Shown: positions 17,873-26,957 of the stretch, piece after piece
Position numbering within the stretch: position 1 is the stretch's first letter
Layout: every line of letters begins with the position of its first letter
Assembly: GCF_003403075.1 (NCBI RefSeq)
Contig: NZ_CP031557.1
Span: 2,604,001 to 2,668,000 of the forward strand
DNA: 64,000 bases
Direction: 5' to 3'
Source of the DNA: Flavobacterium psychrotrophum
Lineage (GTDB): Bacteria > Bacteroidota > Bacteroidia > Flavobacteriales > Flavobacteriaceae
Notes under the pieces: model-generated
Told to the model about the DNA's origin: nothing
Databases searched by the model: none
What the model saw: the letters and a program-made list of their open reading frames with translations, nothing else
Program-made: the position numbers and the translations under genes

Positions 17873-18388
17873 ATGAAAAATATAGCTATAGTAGTTATGC
17901 TTGCGCTGGGCTTTACAGCCACAGCACAGGTTAACCAAAATGTAACCAAAGAAAGTACCACCACAACCGTAACGGTAAATAATGGTACAAAACCACGAAA
18001 AATAACAAAGACTGAAACTACCGAGGCAAAACAAAATATAGAGCTTAAAGATGCCGACAGTAAAAAGCTGAATAAAGATGTTAAACCTACGCCGGTACAG
18101 GTATCAAGCAGTACAACAATACAGGGCGACGGTATACCAACTTATTATGAGCTGAACGGCGAGCGCTACATTTTTGTTACTGACAGGAATGGCTACAAAA
18201 TTGCATCGCCCACTGTTAAGAACTATGGTGTGGTACGTAAAACAGATAACGGACAATACATATACCGTACAAGCCAGGGCACCTCTATAGGGCATTTTGA
18301 CGATAGCGGAAACTTTGTTGTAGAAACCTATGATGACAAAAGCGATGGCATTACTGTAGAGACTTATACTAAAGTTGCCAATCCGTAA
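17873..18388 (+). CDS. Hypothetical secreted protein
   Basis: A 171-residue protein with a signal peptide (about 1-19, ending ATAQ), a lysine- and threonine-rich middle (about 20-80) and a C-terminal part with aromatic strands (YYELNGERYIFVTDRNGYK, GQYIYRTSQGTSIGHFDDSGN). No known family is recognised. It stands alone with its own promoter and a terminator shared with the convergent GH43 gene. Confidence 0.7.
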   Translation: MKNIAIVVMLALGFTATAQVNQNVTKESTTTTVTVNNGTKPRKITKTETTEAKQNIELKDADSKKLNKDVKPTPVQVSSSTTIQGDGIPTYYELNGERYIFVTDRNGYKIASPTVKNYGVVRKTDNGQYIYRTSQGTSIGHFDDSGNFVVETYDDKSDGITVETYTKVANP

Positions 18389-18427
18389 AGATAATTTGAG
18401 TTATTAGTTAAGATTGCTATGAATAAA

Positions 18428-18460
18428 AAATCCTGAGGTGTAGTGCCCTCAGGATTTTTT
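18428..18460. terminator. Bidirectional terminator
   Basis: The stem AAATCCTGAGG / CCTCAGGATTT (18428-18438 with 18447-18457) has A and T runs on both sides. It lies between the small secreted protein (+) and the last gene of PUL 1 (-). Confidence 0.85.
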
Positions 18461-18481
18461 TATGCGGTTTAGTCCGGATAA

Positions 18482-20404
18482 TTATTTAATCGGCTGTATG
18501 CCTTTATGTGTAGGTACGGTTGTTTTTATAGAACCGTCTTTATTAAATTCCAGTTTATCTATACAAACTTCGCGGTGAAAACCTGCCGCATCGCCCATGT
18601 TTATACCATCAGGATAATTAAACCTGTGGTACACAATATACCATTCGTCCTTACCCGGCACCTGCACTACAGAATTGTGCCCTGTAGCATATATGCCACT
18701 TTCTTTATCGCCTTTAATTACTACATTATCAGCAGGTATTTTTATTGGCCCTAACGGAGACTTTGCAGTACCATAACGCACCTTATAGTTAGGGCTACGG
18801 GTATCGTCTTCGCTCCACATAAAATAGTATGTACCCTTGCGGTAAATTACATACGTACCTTCTCTAAAGGTATCATCCACCTTAATGGTTTTGGTACTGT
18901 TTTGCTTAAGGCTAACCATATTATCATTAAGCTCTGCCACAGCCATATAACCGTTACCCCAATACAGGTAGCTTTTATTGGTCTTAGGATCTGTAAATAC
19001 ATCAGGATCTATTTCCTGCCCGTCTTTTACACCATCCGGCCTGGTGGCAACAAGTGCCTTGCCGCTATCTACAAATGGGCCTGTAGGATTGTCGCTAATC
19101 GCCACGCCTATTTTTTGTGCTGCTGTAAAGTAGTAAAAGTATTTATACTGCCCGTTTATCTTTTTTTCTACAATGCAGGGTGCCCATGCGTTACGGTTTG
19201 CCCAGGTTACGTCTTTTTTAAGGTCTATTATAATACCCTCATCTTTCCAGTTGGTAAGGTTATCAGACGAGAATACCTTAAAATAGTAACCTCCCCACCC
19301 ATCAAAACCATCGCTGGTAGGGTAAATATAATACTTGCCGGTTTTATTACTATACAGCACATCAGGATCTGCATAATAGCCTTCTAAAGCAGGATTGTTA
19401 TTTATGGCAGGATAGTCTTTTGGCATCCCCCATTTAGCAATAACTGCTTTTAGTTCGCTACGGGTTATTGGCAATACGGTACCGTGTCTCGGGTGAAAAT
19501 CCATGCTTACTTCATTATCTATTGCTGTAAAATACTCCAGGTCGGTACTTTTTGTAAACTGGTATTTGCCTTTAAGATACATATCATACATTAGTATGTA
19601 TTCATTGGTATGATTCAGCTTAAACACACCCGATCCTTCTACTGCTTCGGGTGTTTGTTGCAGGTACTTGTCATTTTCAGTCCATTTACCCGAAGTTAAA
19701 TCGGTTGTGGTAGCCACTTTAATACCTGCCTTTTCACCTTCGGTTTTATAGAATAAATGGTACACACCATCTTTTTCAATAATGTCGCCGTCAATGCACG
19801 CCTTGCCGGATTTTGGAAAGAACAATTGTTTAGGTGCACTTTCAAAACCTGTAAAATCTTTGTTAGCGTATGCGTAATAAATTATGTCAGCGCCATTATC
19901 GTGCTGCATACTAAAGTAGACCATATACTTACCGGCCTTAGCATCATAAATGGTTTGCGGTGCCCATACACGCTTCAGGTTCTCATTACCCGAAAACGCT
20001 TTTTGAATGTTTACAACAGATGATGTCCAGTTAACAAGGTCGGTACTTTTAAGCAATACCATAGCACGGTTGCTGTCCCATCCTTTAGAAGATGTCATAT
20101 CGGTAAGCGTCATATAAAACGTTTTGCCATCTGCACCGCGCAATATGTGCGGATCGCGTACACCACCGGTGCTGCTTATTTTTTTGCTGTCTATAACAGG
20201 CTTATCATTATTTAAAGTATAAAACTTATAGCCATCTGCACTTATGGCATAGCGCACCTGTTCTTCGTCTACACTATTACCTGTAAAATATACAAATAAG
20301 TAAGCATTAAGATCTTTATCAGGCACTGCTGCCGGTGGCTGCTGTGCATTTAAAAGCGGTATTATTGCAATAAAGAGTAGTATAAGTGATTTGAATTTCT
20401 TCAT
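18482..20404 (-). CDS. Secreted double-module GH43 glycosidase
   Basis: A 640-residue protein with a signal peptide (1-20). Two five-bladed-propeller GH43 modules are joined in one chain. Module 1 (about 25-320) has GVRDPHIL for the catalytic base, a second Asp in IDGDIIEKDG and Glu in EAVEGSGVF. Module 2 (about 335-640) has GYYADPDVLYS, EIDPDVFTD and FREGTYVIY with the acid Glu. Both triads appear intact, so both halves may be active. GH43 enzymes mostly remove alpha-L-arabinofuranose or beta-D-xylose, or exo-beta-1,3-galactose; arabinose release fits this locus. It is the last gene of PUL 1, 6 bases after the GH51 gene. Confidence 0.87.
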   Translation of the reverse strand: MKKFKSLILLFIAIIPLLNAQQPPAAVPDKDLNAYLFVYFTGNSVDEEQVRYAISADGYKFYTLNNDKPVIDSKKISSTGGVRDPHILRGADGKTFYMTLTDMTSSKGWDSNRAMVLLKSTDLVNWTSSVVNIQKAFSGNENLKRVWAPQTIYDAKAGKYMVYFSMQHDNGADIIYYAYANKDFTGFESAPKQLFFPKSGKACIDGDIIEKDGVYHLFYKTEGEKAGIKVATTTDLTSGKWTENDKYLQQTPEAVEGSGVFKLNHTNEYILMYDMYLKGKYQFTKSTDLEYFTAIDNEVSMDFHPRHGTVLPITRSELKAVIAKWGMPKDYPAINNNPALEGYYADPDVLYSNKTGKYYIYPTSDGFDGWGGYYFKVFSSDNLTNWKDEGIIIDLKKDVTWANRNAWAPCIVEKKINGQYKYFYYFTAAQKIGVAISDNPTGPFVDSGKALVATRPDGVKDGQEIDPDVFTDPKTNKSYLYWGNGYMAVAELNDNMVSLKQNSTKTIKVDDTFREGTYVIYRKGTYYFMWSEDDTRSPNYKVRYGTAKSPLGPIKIPADNVVIKGDKESGIYATGHNSVVQVPGKDEWYIVYHRFNYPDGINMGDAAGFHREVCIDKLEFNKDGSIKTTVPTHKGIQPIK

Positions 20405-20410
20405 AATATT

Positions 20411-22924
20411 TTATTTGGTTTTAAATCGTATAACCGTAAACGAATACGGTGGCAGCTCCTTGCTAAGTGCCTGCTGCGACGGTATAGAAGTAGTTACAGG
20501 TTTACCTGTTTTACTATCAGGCTTTTCGGCAAATACAGTGTAAGTAGCCGCCCCTTTAGCTGTGATGTTTTGTAATGCTATTTCCGGCATAACACTTACA
20601 GGCAGTACGTTTGCTATTTTAATAATAAGGTCGCCGGTAGCAGCATCTGTTACTACAGAAATACCTAATCTTTTATTTACCTCGCTATTATCTGAAAGTT
20701 TTACAAAACTTTGCAGATAGCTGTCGCCGGGGTTATTACCATATAATTGCTGTACATAATAATTTACGGTAGGCTTAACTTCGCTGCCATTAAAATAAAT
20801 AAGGTCAGGATTCCATTGTGTATGGTTTTCTCTTGCTAACATTGGCGCATACGAAGCCATACTTACCACATCGCCGTTACGCTCTACCCCTGTAAGGTAT
20901 AAGGCTTCGGCCAATGCATTGTACATGGTGTTACCCCATGAGGCATATTCCCCAAGATATACTTTAGCCTTAGAGCGATCGTAACTGTCATAAAAGTTTT
21001 GATTGTTTATAAACCACCCCGGTTGTTCATAATAATGTTCATCTACCAACGGTAAATTCAGCTTATCGGCTATCGCCCAGCCTTCACGATAATCTGAGCC
21101 TTCAAAAAATGGGCCCACGGTACCTATCACTTTAATATCCGGATATTGTTTGCGTACGGCATTAACAATCATTGTATAGCGTTCTTCAAACACATCGGTA
21201 ATCAGGTCTTCATTACCAATGCCAATATACTTAAGGTTAAAAGGCTTAGGATGTCCTGCTTCGGCACGTTTTTTACCCCAGGTTGTGGTAACGCTGCCAT
21301 TTGCATATTCTATAAGATCCAGTACATCCTGCACATATTCGTCCATGTGTTCCATTGGGATACCAAACTGCTGTCCGGCGCCACCTACGCCCGAATTTTG
21401 GCATGGTACACCCGCTGCCAATACCGGCACAGGTTCTGCGTCCATGTCTTCGCAATACTGAAAGTATTCAAAATAACCCAGCCCCATACTTTGGTGATAG
21501 CCCCACAGGTTACGCATTGGCTTGCGGCTTTCAAGCGATCCTATGGTGTTTTTCCAACGGTAAATGTTATCAATACCATCGCCATGCGCCACGCACCCAC
21601 CCGGAAAACGCATAAACCTGGGGTGCAGGTTTGCTACTGTTTCTGCCAGATCTGCACGCAGGCCGTTCTTGCGGCCTTTGTATGTTTTTTGTGGAAACAA
21701 GGATACCATATCAATAGCCGTTTCACCAGTAGTACTTATTTCTAAGACAGCGTCTGTAACCGTTTTACCTGGCTTTAGTATAGCTGAATATTTTTTCCAA
21801 AGTGTACCAGGCTTAATATTGGCCTGCGCCAAAATAATACCTGTTGCATCCTTAAGTTTTACAGTAAACGCCGCACCTTTTGCAAAAACCGAAAGGTCAT
21901 ACTTATCGCCTGCCTTTAAGGCTATACCATCAAAACCGGTATTGCTTACCGTATTGTTTTTAATAATGGCATAATGGGCATTGTTGGCATGGATACCGTT
22001 AACACTATCCAGTTTAAAAGTTCCTGTCCAGGCCGTGGTATGGTTCCAGTTTTTATCCTTGCTCTCCTTATCACTAAGGGCATATTCAAAATCACGATTC
22101 TGGATGAGTTCGGCATACAACCCACCATCGGCAGCATAATTAATATCTTCAAAGAAAACCCCGGTAAGCAGGTTGCTTATCTTTTTGCTTTGGCTAGCAT
22201 CAACCGTAATTTTTGCCTGTAAGGACTTTAATCCGGCAAACATTTTGGCATCGCTTTCCGGCGAAGTTTTGTTGTGTTCGTTTTTATATTTTACAGACTG
22301 AACTGTCTTTACAAGATTCTCTACCACACTGTAATCAACCTCTGTAATAGTACCTATATGACTTTCGCCCTCTATAATAACTGTTCCTTTTGCAGCTGCG
22401 GCAGTTGCGGAAGATTTTGTATCAGTATACTTTTTAAAATCAGCCGTGGTAGTGTTGTAAGGTTTTCCATTACTTGTAAAGTTTATGACGTAGCTTCCGT
22501 TGTTTGCTGATACTGTAATATTTTCTACATTACCACCTTTCATTACAGGTACATAGGTCTGGCGGTTCCAGTTAACAAGATCAGTACTGGCGGCATGGGC
22601 AAGAACATTGTCCCTTTCGTTTACACTCCACAGGCAATGGTATATGCCCGCATTATCTTTAAACAAAAAAGGATTAAGCATTCGTTTTTCTGCACCCCAA
22701 CGCCCATAATCACATTTTAAAAAGCTATGCTCAGGACCAATGGCAAACCAGTTTTTTTTGTCATTACTCCACGCAAAATGAAGCCCGTTATGCCCTTTGT
22801 CCTTCTCTGTGGCATAGGCAAAAAGGTATACCTTGTGCGGGCCGTAATCTTTTGGATTAGTGCCAAATGCAGTGAGTATTGTAAAACAATATAAAACTAT
22901 AAACAGTAAAGTTATTTTCTTCAT
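20411..22924 (-). CDS. Alpha-L-arabinofuranosidase GH51 with N-terminal GH43-like domain
   Basis: An 837-residue protein with a signal peptide (about 1-21). The N-terminal about 160 residues resemble part of a GH43 propeller (HFAWSNDKKNW, FLFKDNAGIYHCLWS, STDLVNW) but are too short for a full catalytic module, so they may bind sugar. From about 235 onward it is a GH51 arabinofuranosidase: an inserted carbohydrate-binding-like segment, then the TIM barrel with RFPGGCVAHG, acid/base Glu572 in GIGNED and nucleophile Glu659 in YLGEYAS. The C-terminal beta domain ends near 837. It would cleave terminal alpha-L-arabinofuranose in the periplasm or at the surface. The GH43 gene follows 6 bases later. 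Confidence 0.88.
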   Translation of the reverse strand: MKKITLLFIVLYCFTILTAFGTNPKDYGPHKVYLFAYATEKDKGHNGLHFAWSNDKKNWFAIGPEHSFLKCDYGRWGAEKRMLNPFLFKDNAGIYHCLWSVNERDNVLAHAASTDLVNWNRQTYVPVMKGGNVENITVSANNGSYVINFTSNGKPYNTTTADFKKYTDTKSSATAAAAKGTVIIEGESHIGTITEVDYSVVENLVKTVQSVKYKNEHNKTSPESDAKMFAGLKSLQAKITVDASQSKKISNLLTGVFFEDINYAADGGLYAELIQNRDFEYALSDKESKDKNWNHTTAWTGTFKLDSVNGIHANNAHYAIIKNNTVSNTGFDGIALKAGDKYDLSVFAKGAAFTVKLKDATGIILAQANIKPGTLWKKYSAILKPGKTVTDAVLEISTTGETAIDMVSLFPQKTYKGRKNGLRADLAETVANLHPRFMRFPGGCVAHGDGIDNIYRWKNTIGSLESRKPMRNLWGYHQSMGLGYFEYFQYCEDMDAEPVPVLAAGVPCQNSGVGGAGQQFGIPMEHMDEYVQDVLDLIEYANGSVTTTWGKKRAEAGHPKPFNLKYIGIGNEDLITDVFEERYTMIVNAVRKQYPDIKVIGTVGPFFEGSDYREGWAIADKLNLPLVDEHYYEQPGWFINNQNFYDSYDRSKAKVYLGEYASWGNTMYNALAEALYLTGVERNGDVVSMASYAPMLARENHTQWNPDLIYFNGSEVKPTVNYYVQQLYGNNPGDSYLQSFVKLSDNSEVNKRLGISVVTDAATGDLIIKIANVLPVSVMPEIALQNITAKGAATYTVFAEKPDSKTGKPVTTSIPSQQALSKELPPYSFTVIRFKTK

Positions 22925-22940
22925 AATGAGGTTTGGTTAA

Positions 22941-23020
22941 ATTTCTTTGATGTTGTTATTGCAAATTAATGACAATTAGCAATAATAGTCAAATAGACCA
23001 TAAATAAACATCAAAGAAAT
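22941..23020. repeat. 14-bp inverted repeat between the GH27 and GH51 genes
   Basis: The arms ATTTCTTTGATGTT (22941-22954) and AACATCAAAGAAAT (23007-23020) are exact reverse complements 52 bases apart, in the 111-base gap inside PUL 1. It may fold in the operon mRNA as a processing or stability element, or be a regulator site. Confidence 0.65.
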
Positions 23021-23035
23021 ATTTAACTGTTCGAT

Positions 23036-24403
23036 TTACTTGCTTAATTTATATAAAACCGAACTATGCGGCTTTAGGCTTGCAGAAATTATACCCGATA
23101 CAGTACCGCCCTTTGCTGCACTATTCCACATATCTGTCACTTTTACATTACCTGAAACACCAAGATCAGCCAATGTTACAGCTACTTCTTTTTCAGATTC
23201 AGAAATATTAAATAAAGCAAGATAGGTACTACCATCTTTAGGATTCTTAGAAGTAACGGCTATCTGCCCGTCTTTCTGGTAAATTTGCTTTACATCAGTA
23301 CCCTCACGATGCATCTTTAACACCTCATCATTAGTAAGGAGTGATAGCGTAAACGCGTCGTTACTCGGCATATCACCACCAAACATCAACGGCGATTTAA
23401 ATATGGTAAAAAATGTCATCAGCAGGTACTGCTCATCTTTGGTCAAGCGTGTCATACGGTCCTCGCCACGCTCACCACGTACCGATATGCGTCCAAGCGG
23501 AATCATATCGCAATCCGGCCATGTACCCGGCGCTATATACGGATACCACTTTTGGGCAACATCCATAAGATGGGTTATGTGTGGCCAGGTATCCCAAACG
23601 TCGTCTACCATACGCCACATATTAGCATGGTTACTAACGTGTACAGCATCTTCAATTGGGGTTTCTCCCGGCGAGGTGCTCAGTACTATTTTCCTGCCAC
23701 AATTATCAATGGCATTGCGTATTAGGTTAATCTCTCCTTCATGATACGGGGCAGAAAGGTCATCGATTTTAATAAAGTCTACACCCCATGAGGCATACAG
23801 GTTAATGATGGAGTTATAATACTCTTGTGCGCCAGGCTTATCTGCAAGTATAGTATAGTTATCCTGAAGCCACTTACACTGCATATCTGTAGTATAGATC
23901 ATATCTGCAGTAATACCGTTAGTACCCAGTATTGGCATTTTTTCCTGCACCGCTTTTTTAGGAATACCGCGCATTATATGAATACCATATTTAAGGCCTT
24001 TACTGTGCACATAGTCTGCCAGTGCTTTAAACCCTTTGCCACCTTTAGCAGACGGAAAACGGTTTACAGCAGGCTGATAGCGCCCATACTGGTCTATAAC
24101 ATAACGCGGGTCTGTCTGGTTGTATCCACCTGCCTTATCATTCTCTACAAACCAGCGGATATCGGTTACTATATATTCCCATCCGTGGCTTTTAAGGTTG
24201 GCCGCCATATAATCTGCATTAGCCTTAACCTCAGCTTCGGTAACTGTAGGGCCATAACAGTCCCAACTGTTCCAGCCCATAGGCGGGGTTTGTGCCCAGG
24301 TTTTAAATTCACCCTGCTTAAATGCAGTTGTTTTTTTACTACTGCCACAACCTGACAGCAAAGCAATACTGCACGCGGCAGCTACTATAACTTTTACTTT
24401 CAT
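23036..24403 (-). CDS. GH27-family glycosidase lipoprotein (alpha-galactosidase / beta-L-arabinopyranosidase type)
   Basis: A 455-residue lipoprotein; the lipobox LLSGC gives a lipidated Cys near residue 19. The GH27 fold is seen in TPPMGWNSWDCYG (about 39-51), the strand DFIKIDD with nucleophile candidate Asp214, and the later acidic patch WRMVDDVWDTW that may hold the acid/base. The WDCYG start differs from the classical WNSWNHF-like form, so the sugar could be alpha-galactose or beta-L-arabinopyranose. Both occur in plant arabinogalactans. The C-terminus is an all-beta domain. It is in the PUL 1 operon. Confidence 0.83.
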   Translation of the reverse strand: MKVKVIVAAACSIALLSGCGSSKKTTAFKQGEFKTWAQTPPMGWNSWDCYGPTVTEAEVKANADYMAANLKSHGWEYIVTDIRWFVENDKAGGYNQTDPRYVIDQYGRYQPAVNRFPSAKGGKGFKALADYVHSKGLKYGIHIMRGIPKKAVQEKMPILGTNGITADMIYTTDMQCKWLQDNYTILADKPGAQEYYNSIINLYASWGVDFIKIDDLSAPYHEGEINLIRNAIDNCGRKIVLSTSPGETPIEDAVHVSNHANMWRMVDDVWDTWPHITHLMDVAQKWYPYIAPGTWPDCDMIPLGRISVRGERGEDRMTRLTKDEQYLLMTFFTIFKSPLMFGGDMPSNDAFTLSLLTNDEVLKMHREGTDVKQIYQKDGQIAVTSKNPKDGSTYLALFNISESEKEVAVTLADLGVSGNVKVTDMWNSAAKGGTVSGIISASLKPHSSVLYKLSK

Positions 24404-24493
24404 CTTAAAATAAATAAACTACTGTATACAGCTTTGCAGCCATATACAGTAGTGGTTTTGGTTTTTTACTAACTATTTACCAATATGTTTTTA

Positions 24494-26917
24494 CTATTTA
24501 ATTGTAATCGTAGCCTCTGCTGATTTTAGCCACGGGCTGGTAAACTTAACGGTAACCTGTCCTGCATCACCAGTTGCCTGTATGTAAGCAAGTATGTGCC
24601 CGTGAAATGCCCTCTGTACATTATCTGTATAATCGGTCATATCGCTGTTATTACCTGCCTCAAGACCTAATAATTTTGCAGGCCCGCTTACCACAGTAGT
24701 AATCTCATTGTCAGACAGCATTACCGGAAGCCCGTTTTCGTCAACTATTTGCAATAAAACCTGGGCAGTGCCTTTTTGTTTATCAATAGTAATGCTTTTT
24801 TGGTTAATTACCAATGCATAAGGCTGCTTAGATGATGAAACCGCAAAACGGCTTACCTCTTTATTGTCTGCACTAAGGCCAATGGCTTCAAGCTTACCAG
24901 CCTTGTAAGGCACATCCCATGAAATAATACCTGATTTGGCATCATAGTTTTTCACTTCGCCTATAACTTTACCGTCAAGCTCAAGGCGTGCTTTAGCAGC
25001 GTTAGTGTACACTACTACCCTTACGGTCTGTCCATCTTCATAATTCCAAATTGGCCACGCATCCATAGAAAGTTCCCTTTCCTTTTTAGCAACATACGTC
25101 CCCGCAAAAATCATTGGCTTATCTGACCAAAGCGACTGACGGAAATAACCGCGTGGCTTTATTTGCCCTGCAAAATCTACAAGACCTGAATAGAAACCTC
25201 TTGATGGCCATTTACCCGATTCGCCTAAATAGTCAATACCCGTCCATAGGAACTGCCCAAAAATATGCTCGTTGTTTTTAACCGCAAGCCAGGCTTCCAT
25301 ATCGTGGCGGTTTTCGCTGCCATAAATTACCCTTTTAGGGTATTTTTTGTGGTCTGTCTGGTATTTGCTTTCGGTATAATTATACCCGGTAATATCTATT
25401 GCCCCCGGATATTCAGTCTCGTTACTCATTGCTACACCTGCAAGGCCTGCAGTTGTAGGGCGCGATTTGTCATATTTTTTAACCGCTGCTACAAGGCGTT
25501 TTGCAATGGCACCAAGGCGCATGGCATCTGGCGCATCTTTTTTATAACCACCATAAGCTGCCTGAGAGAAGCCATTATTTTTATCGCCATCAAGTACCGG
25601 GTGCGAATATGGGTCGTTAGGATAATCTACCTCGTTACCTATGCTCCATGCAAATACTGACAGGTGGTTACGGTCGCGGCGCACCATATCTTCAAGGTCT
25701 TTTTCTGACCATTCTGCAAAAATATCATAAGAACCTTCAAAGCCCGGTGTACCCACGTTCCAGCCCTCAAGCCATTTACGTTTAGGATATTCCCACTCAT
25801 CATAAGCTTCGTTAAGTATTAAAAGTCCAAGTTCGTCACACAGTTCATAAAACACAGGAGCCTGTGGATTGTGGCTTGTGCGCACTGCATTAACACCAAT
25901 AGATTTAAGGGTTTGCAGTCTTGTTTTCCATACATCGCGTGGCACGGCAGAACCCAGTACACCGGCATCGTGGTGCAAACAAACACCTTTAAGCTTCATC
26001 CATGTTCCGTTAAGGGCAAAACCTTTATCAGGATCAAAGGTAAAACCACGGAAACCTGTAGTAAGTGTTGATTTATCTATTGCCTTACCATCTTTAAGTA
26101 CCGTTGTTTTTAGCGTATACAGGTTAGGATTGTTTAAGCTCCAAAGCTGTGGGTTACTTACCTTAAGCTGTGTAGCTATCTTTCCTGATTGATTAGCCGC
26201 TACTGTTACCTTGTCAGAACTTTTAGCAACTGTTTTACCGTCTTTAGATACCAGTTCGCTTACTACTGTAACGGCCGATTTTGAAGACGATCCGTTTTCT
26301 ACCGAAACCTCAACATTCAGTACACCGTTTCCGCTTTTCACTTCAGGATAAGCATACACACCCCATTGCCCAATGTGTACAGGGTTAGCATATACTACCC
26401 ACACATTACGGTAAATACCTGATCCGGTATACCAGCGTGAGTCCGCACTTTTACTATGGTCTACACGCACGGCTATGGTATTTTCTTCGCCATATTTAAT
26501 ATATGGTGTAGCATCATAAGCAAAAGATATATATCCGTTAGGGCGTTTGCCTAACGATTTCCCGTTTATAAACACCTCACTCCTGTTATATACCCCTTCA
26601 AAGTACAGGTATACTTTTTCGCCTTTTTTGGCTTGTGGTACATTTAGTGTTTTACGGTACCACCCTATACCACCCGGCAAGAACCCGGTAGCACTGGCAA
26701 GTGTAGGGCTAAGCTGGCCTTCTACACTCCAGTCGTGCGGTACATTAACTGTTTTCCAGTCTTTCTCGTCTAACTTGGTATTTTGCGCATTTGGCGCATC
26801 CTGAAGAATGAACTTCCAGTTATCATTAATTTTTTGTGGCTCTCCAAACGATACCTGTGCCGTACCCGATATGCAGGTAAGACCCAGGATAAAAAGTGCT
26901 AATTTCTTAATTGTCAT
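24494..26917 (-). CDS. Secreted GH2 beta-galactosidase-like enzyme
   Basis: An 807-residue protein with a signal peptide (about 1-20). The order is GH2 sugar-binding (about 25-180), Ig-like (about 185-290), TIM barrel (about 295-600) and C-terminal beta domains. The acid/base is Glu429 in WSIGNEVDYP and the nucleophile Glu535 in YGSENRHD. The barrel start LKGVCLHHDAGVLG and the size fit the bacteroidetal beta-galactosidase group with a DUF4982-like C-terminus. It would release galactose from the side chains of the PUL 1 substrate. Confidence 0.87.
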   Translation of the reverse strand: MTIKKLALFILGLTCISGTAQVSFGEPQKINDNWKFILQDAPNAQNTKLDEKDWKTVNVPHDWSVEGQLSPTLASATGFLPGGIGWYRKTLNVPQAKKGEKVYLYFEGVYNRSEVFINGKSLGKRPNGYISFAYDATPYIKYGEENTIAVRVDHSKSADSRWYTGSGIYRNVWVVYANPVHIGQWGVYAYPEVKSGNGVLNVEVSVENGSSSKSAVTVVSELVSKDGKTVAKSSDKVTVAANQSGKIATQLKVSNPQLWSLNNPNLYTLKTTVLKDGKAIDKSTLTTGFRGFTFDPDKGFALNGTWMKLKGVCLHHDAGVLGSAVPRDVWKTRLQTLKSIGVNAVRTSHNPQAPVFYELCDELGLLILNEAYDEWEYPKRKWLEGWNVGTPGFEGSYDIFAEWSEKDLEDMVRRDRNHLSVFAWSIGNEVDYPNDPYSHPVLDGDKNNGFSQAAYGGYKKDAPDAMRLGAIAKRLVAAVKKYDKSRPTTAGLAGVAMSNETEYPGAIDITGYNYTESKYQTDHKKYPKRVIYGSENRHDMEAWLAVKNNEHIFGQFLWTGIDYLGESGKWPSRGFYSGLVDFAGQIKPRGYFRQSLWSDKPMIFAGTYVAKKERELSMDAWPIWNYEDGQTVRVVVYTNAAKARLELDGKVIGEVKNYDAKSGIISWDVPYKAGKLEAIGLSADNKEVSRFAVSSSKQPYALVINQKSITIDKQKGTAQVLLQIVDENGLPVMLSDNEITTVVSGPAKLLGLEAGNNSDMTDYTDNVQRAFHGHILAYIQATGDAGQVTVKFTSPWLKSAEATITIK

Positions 26918-26957
26918 TATTGGCTATTTTTAATTTTTGATTGTTTTGGCTTAGAAT

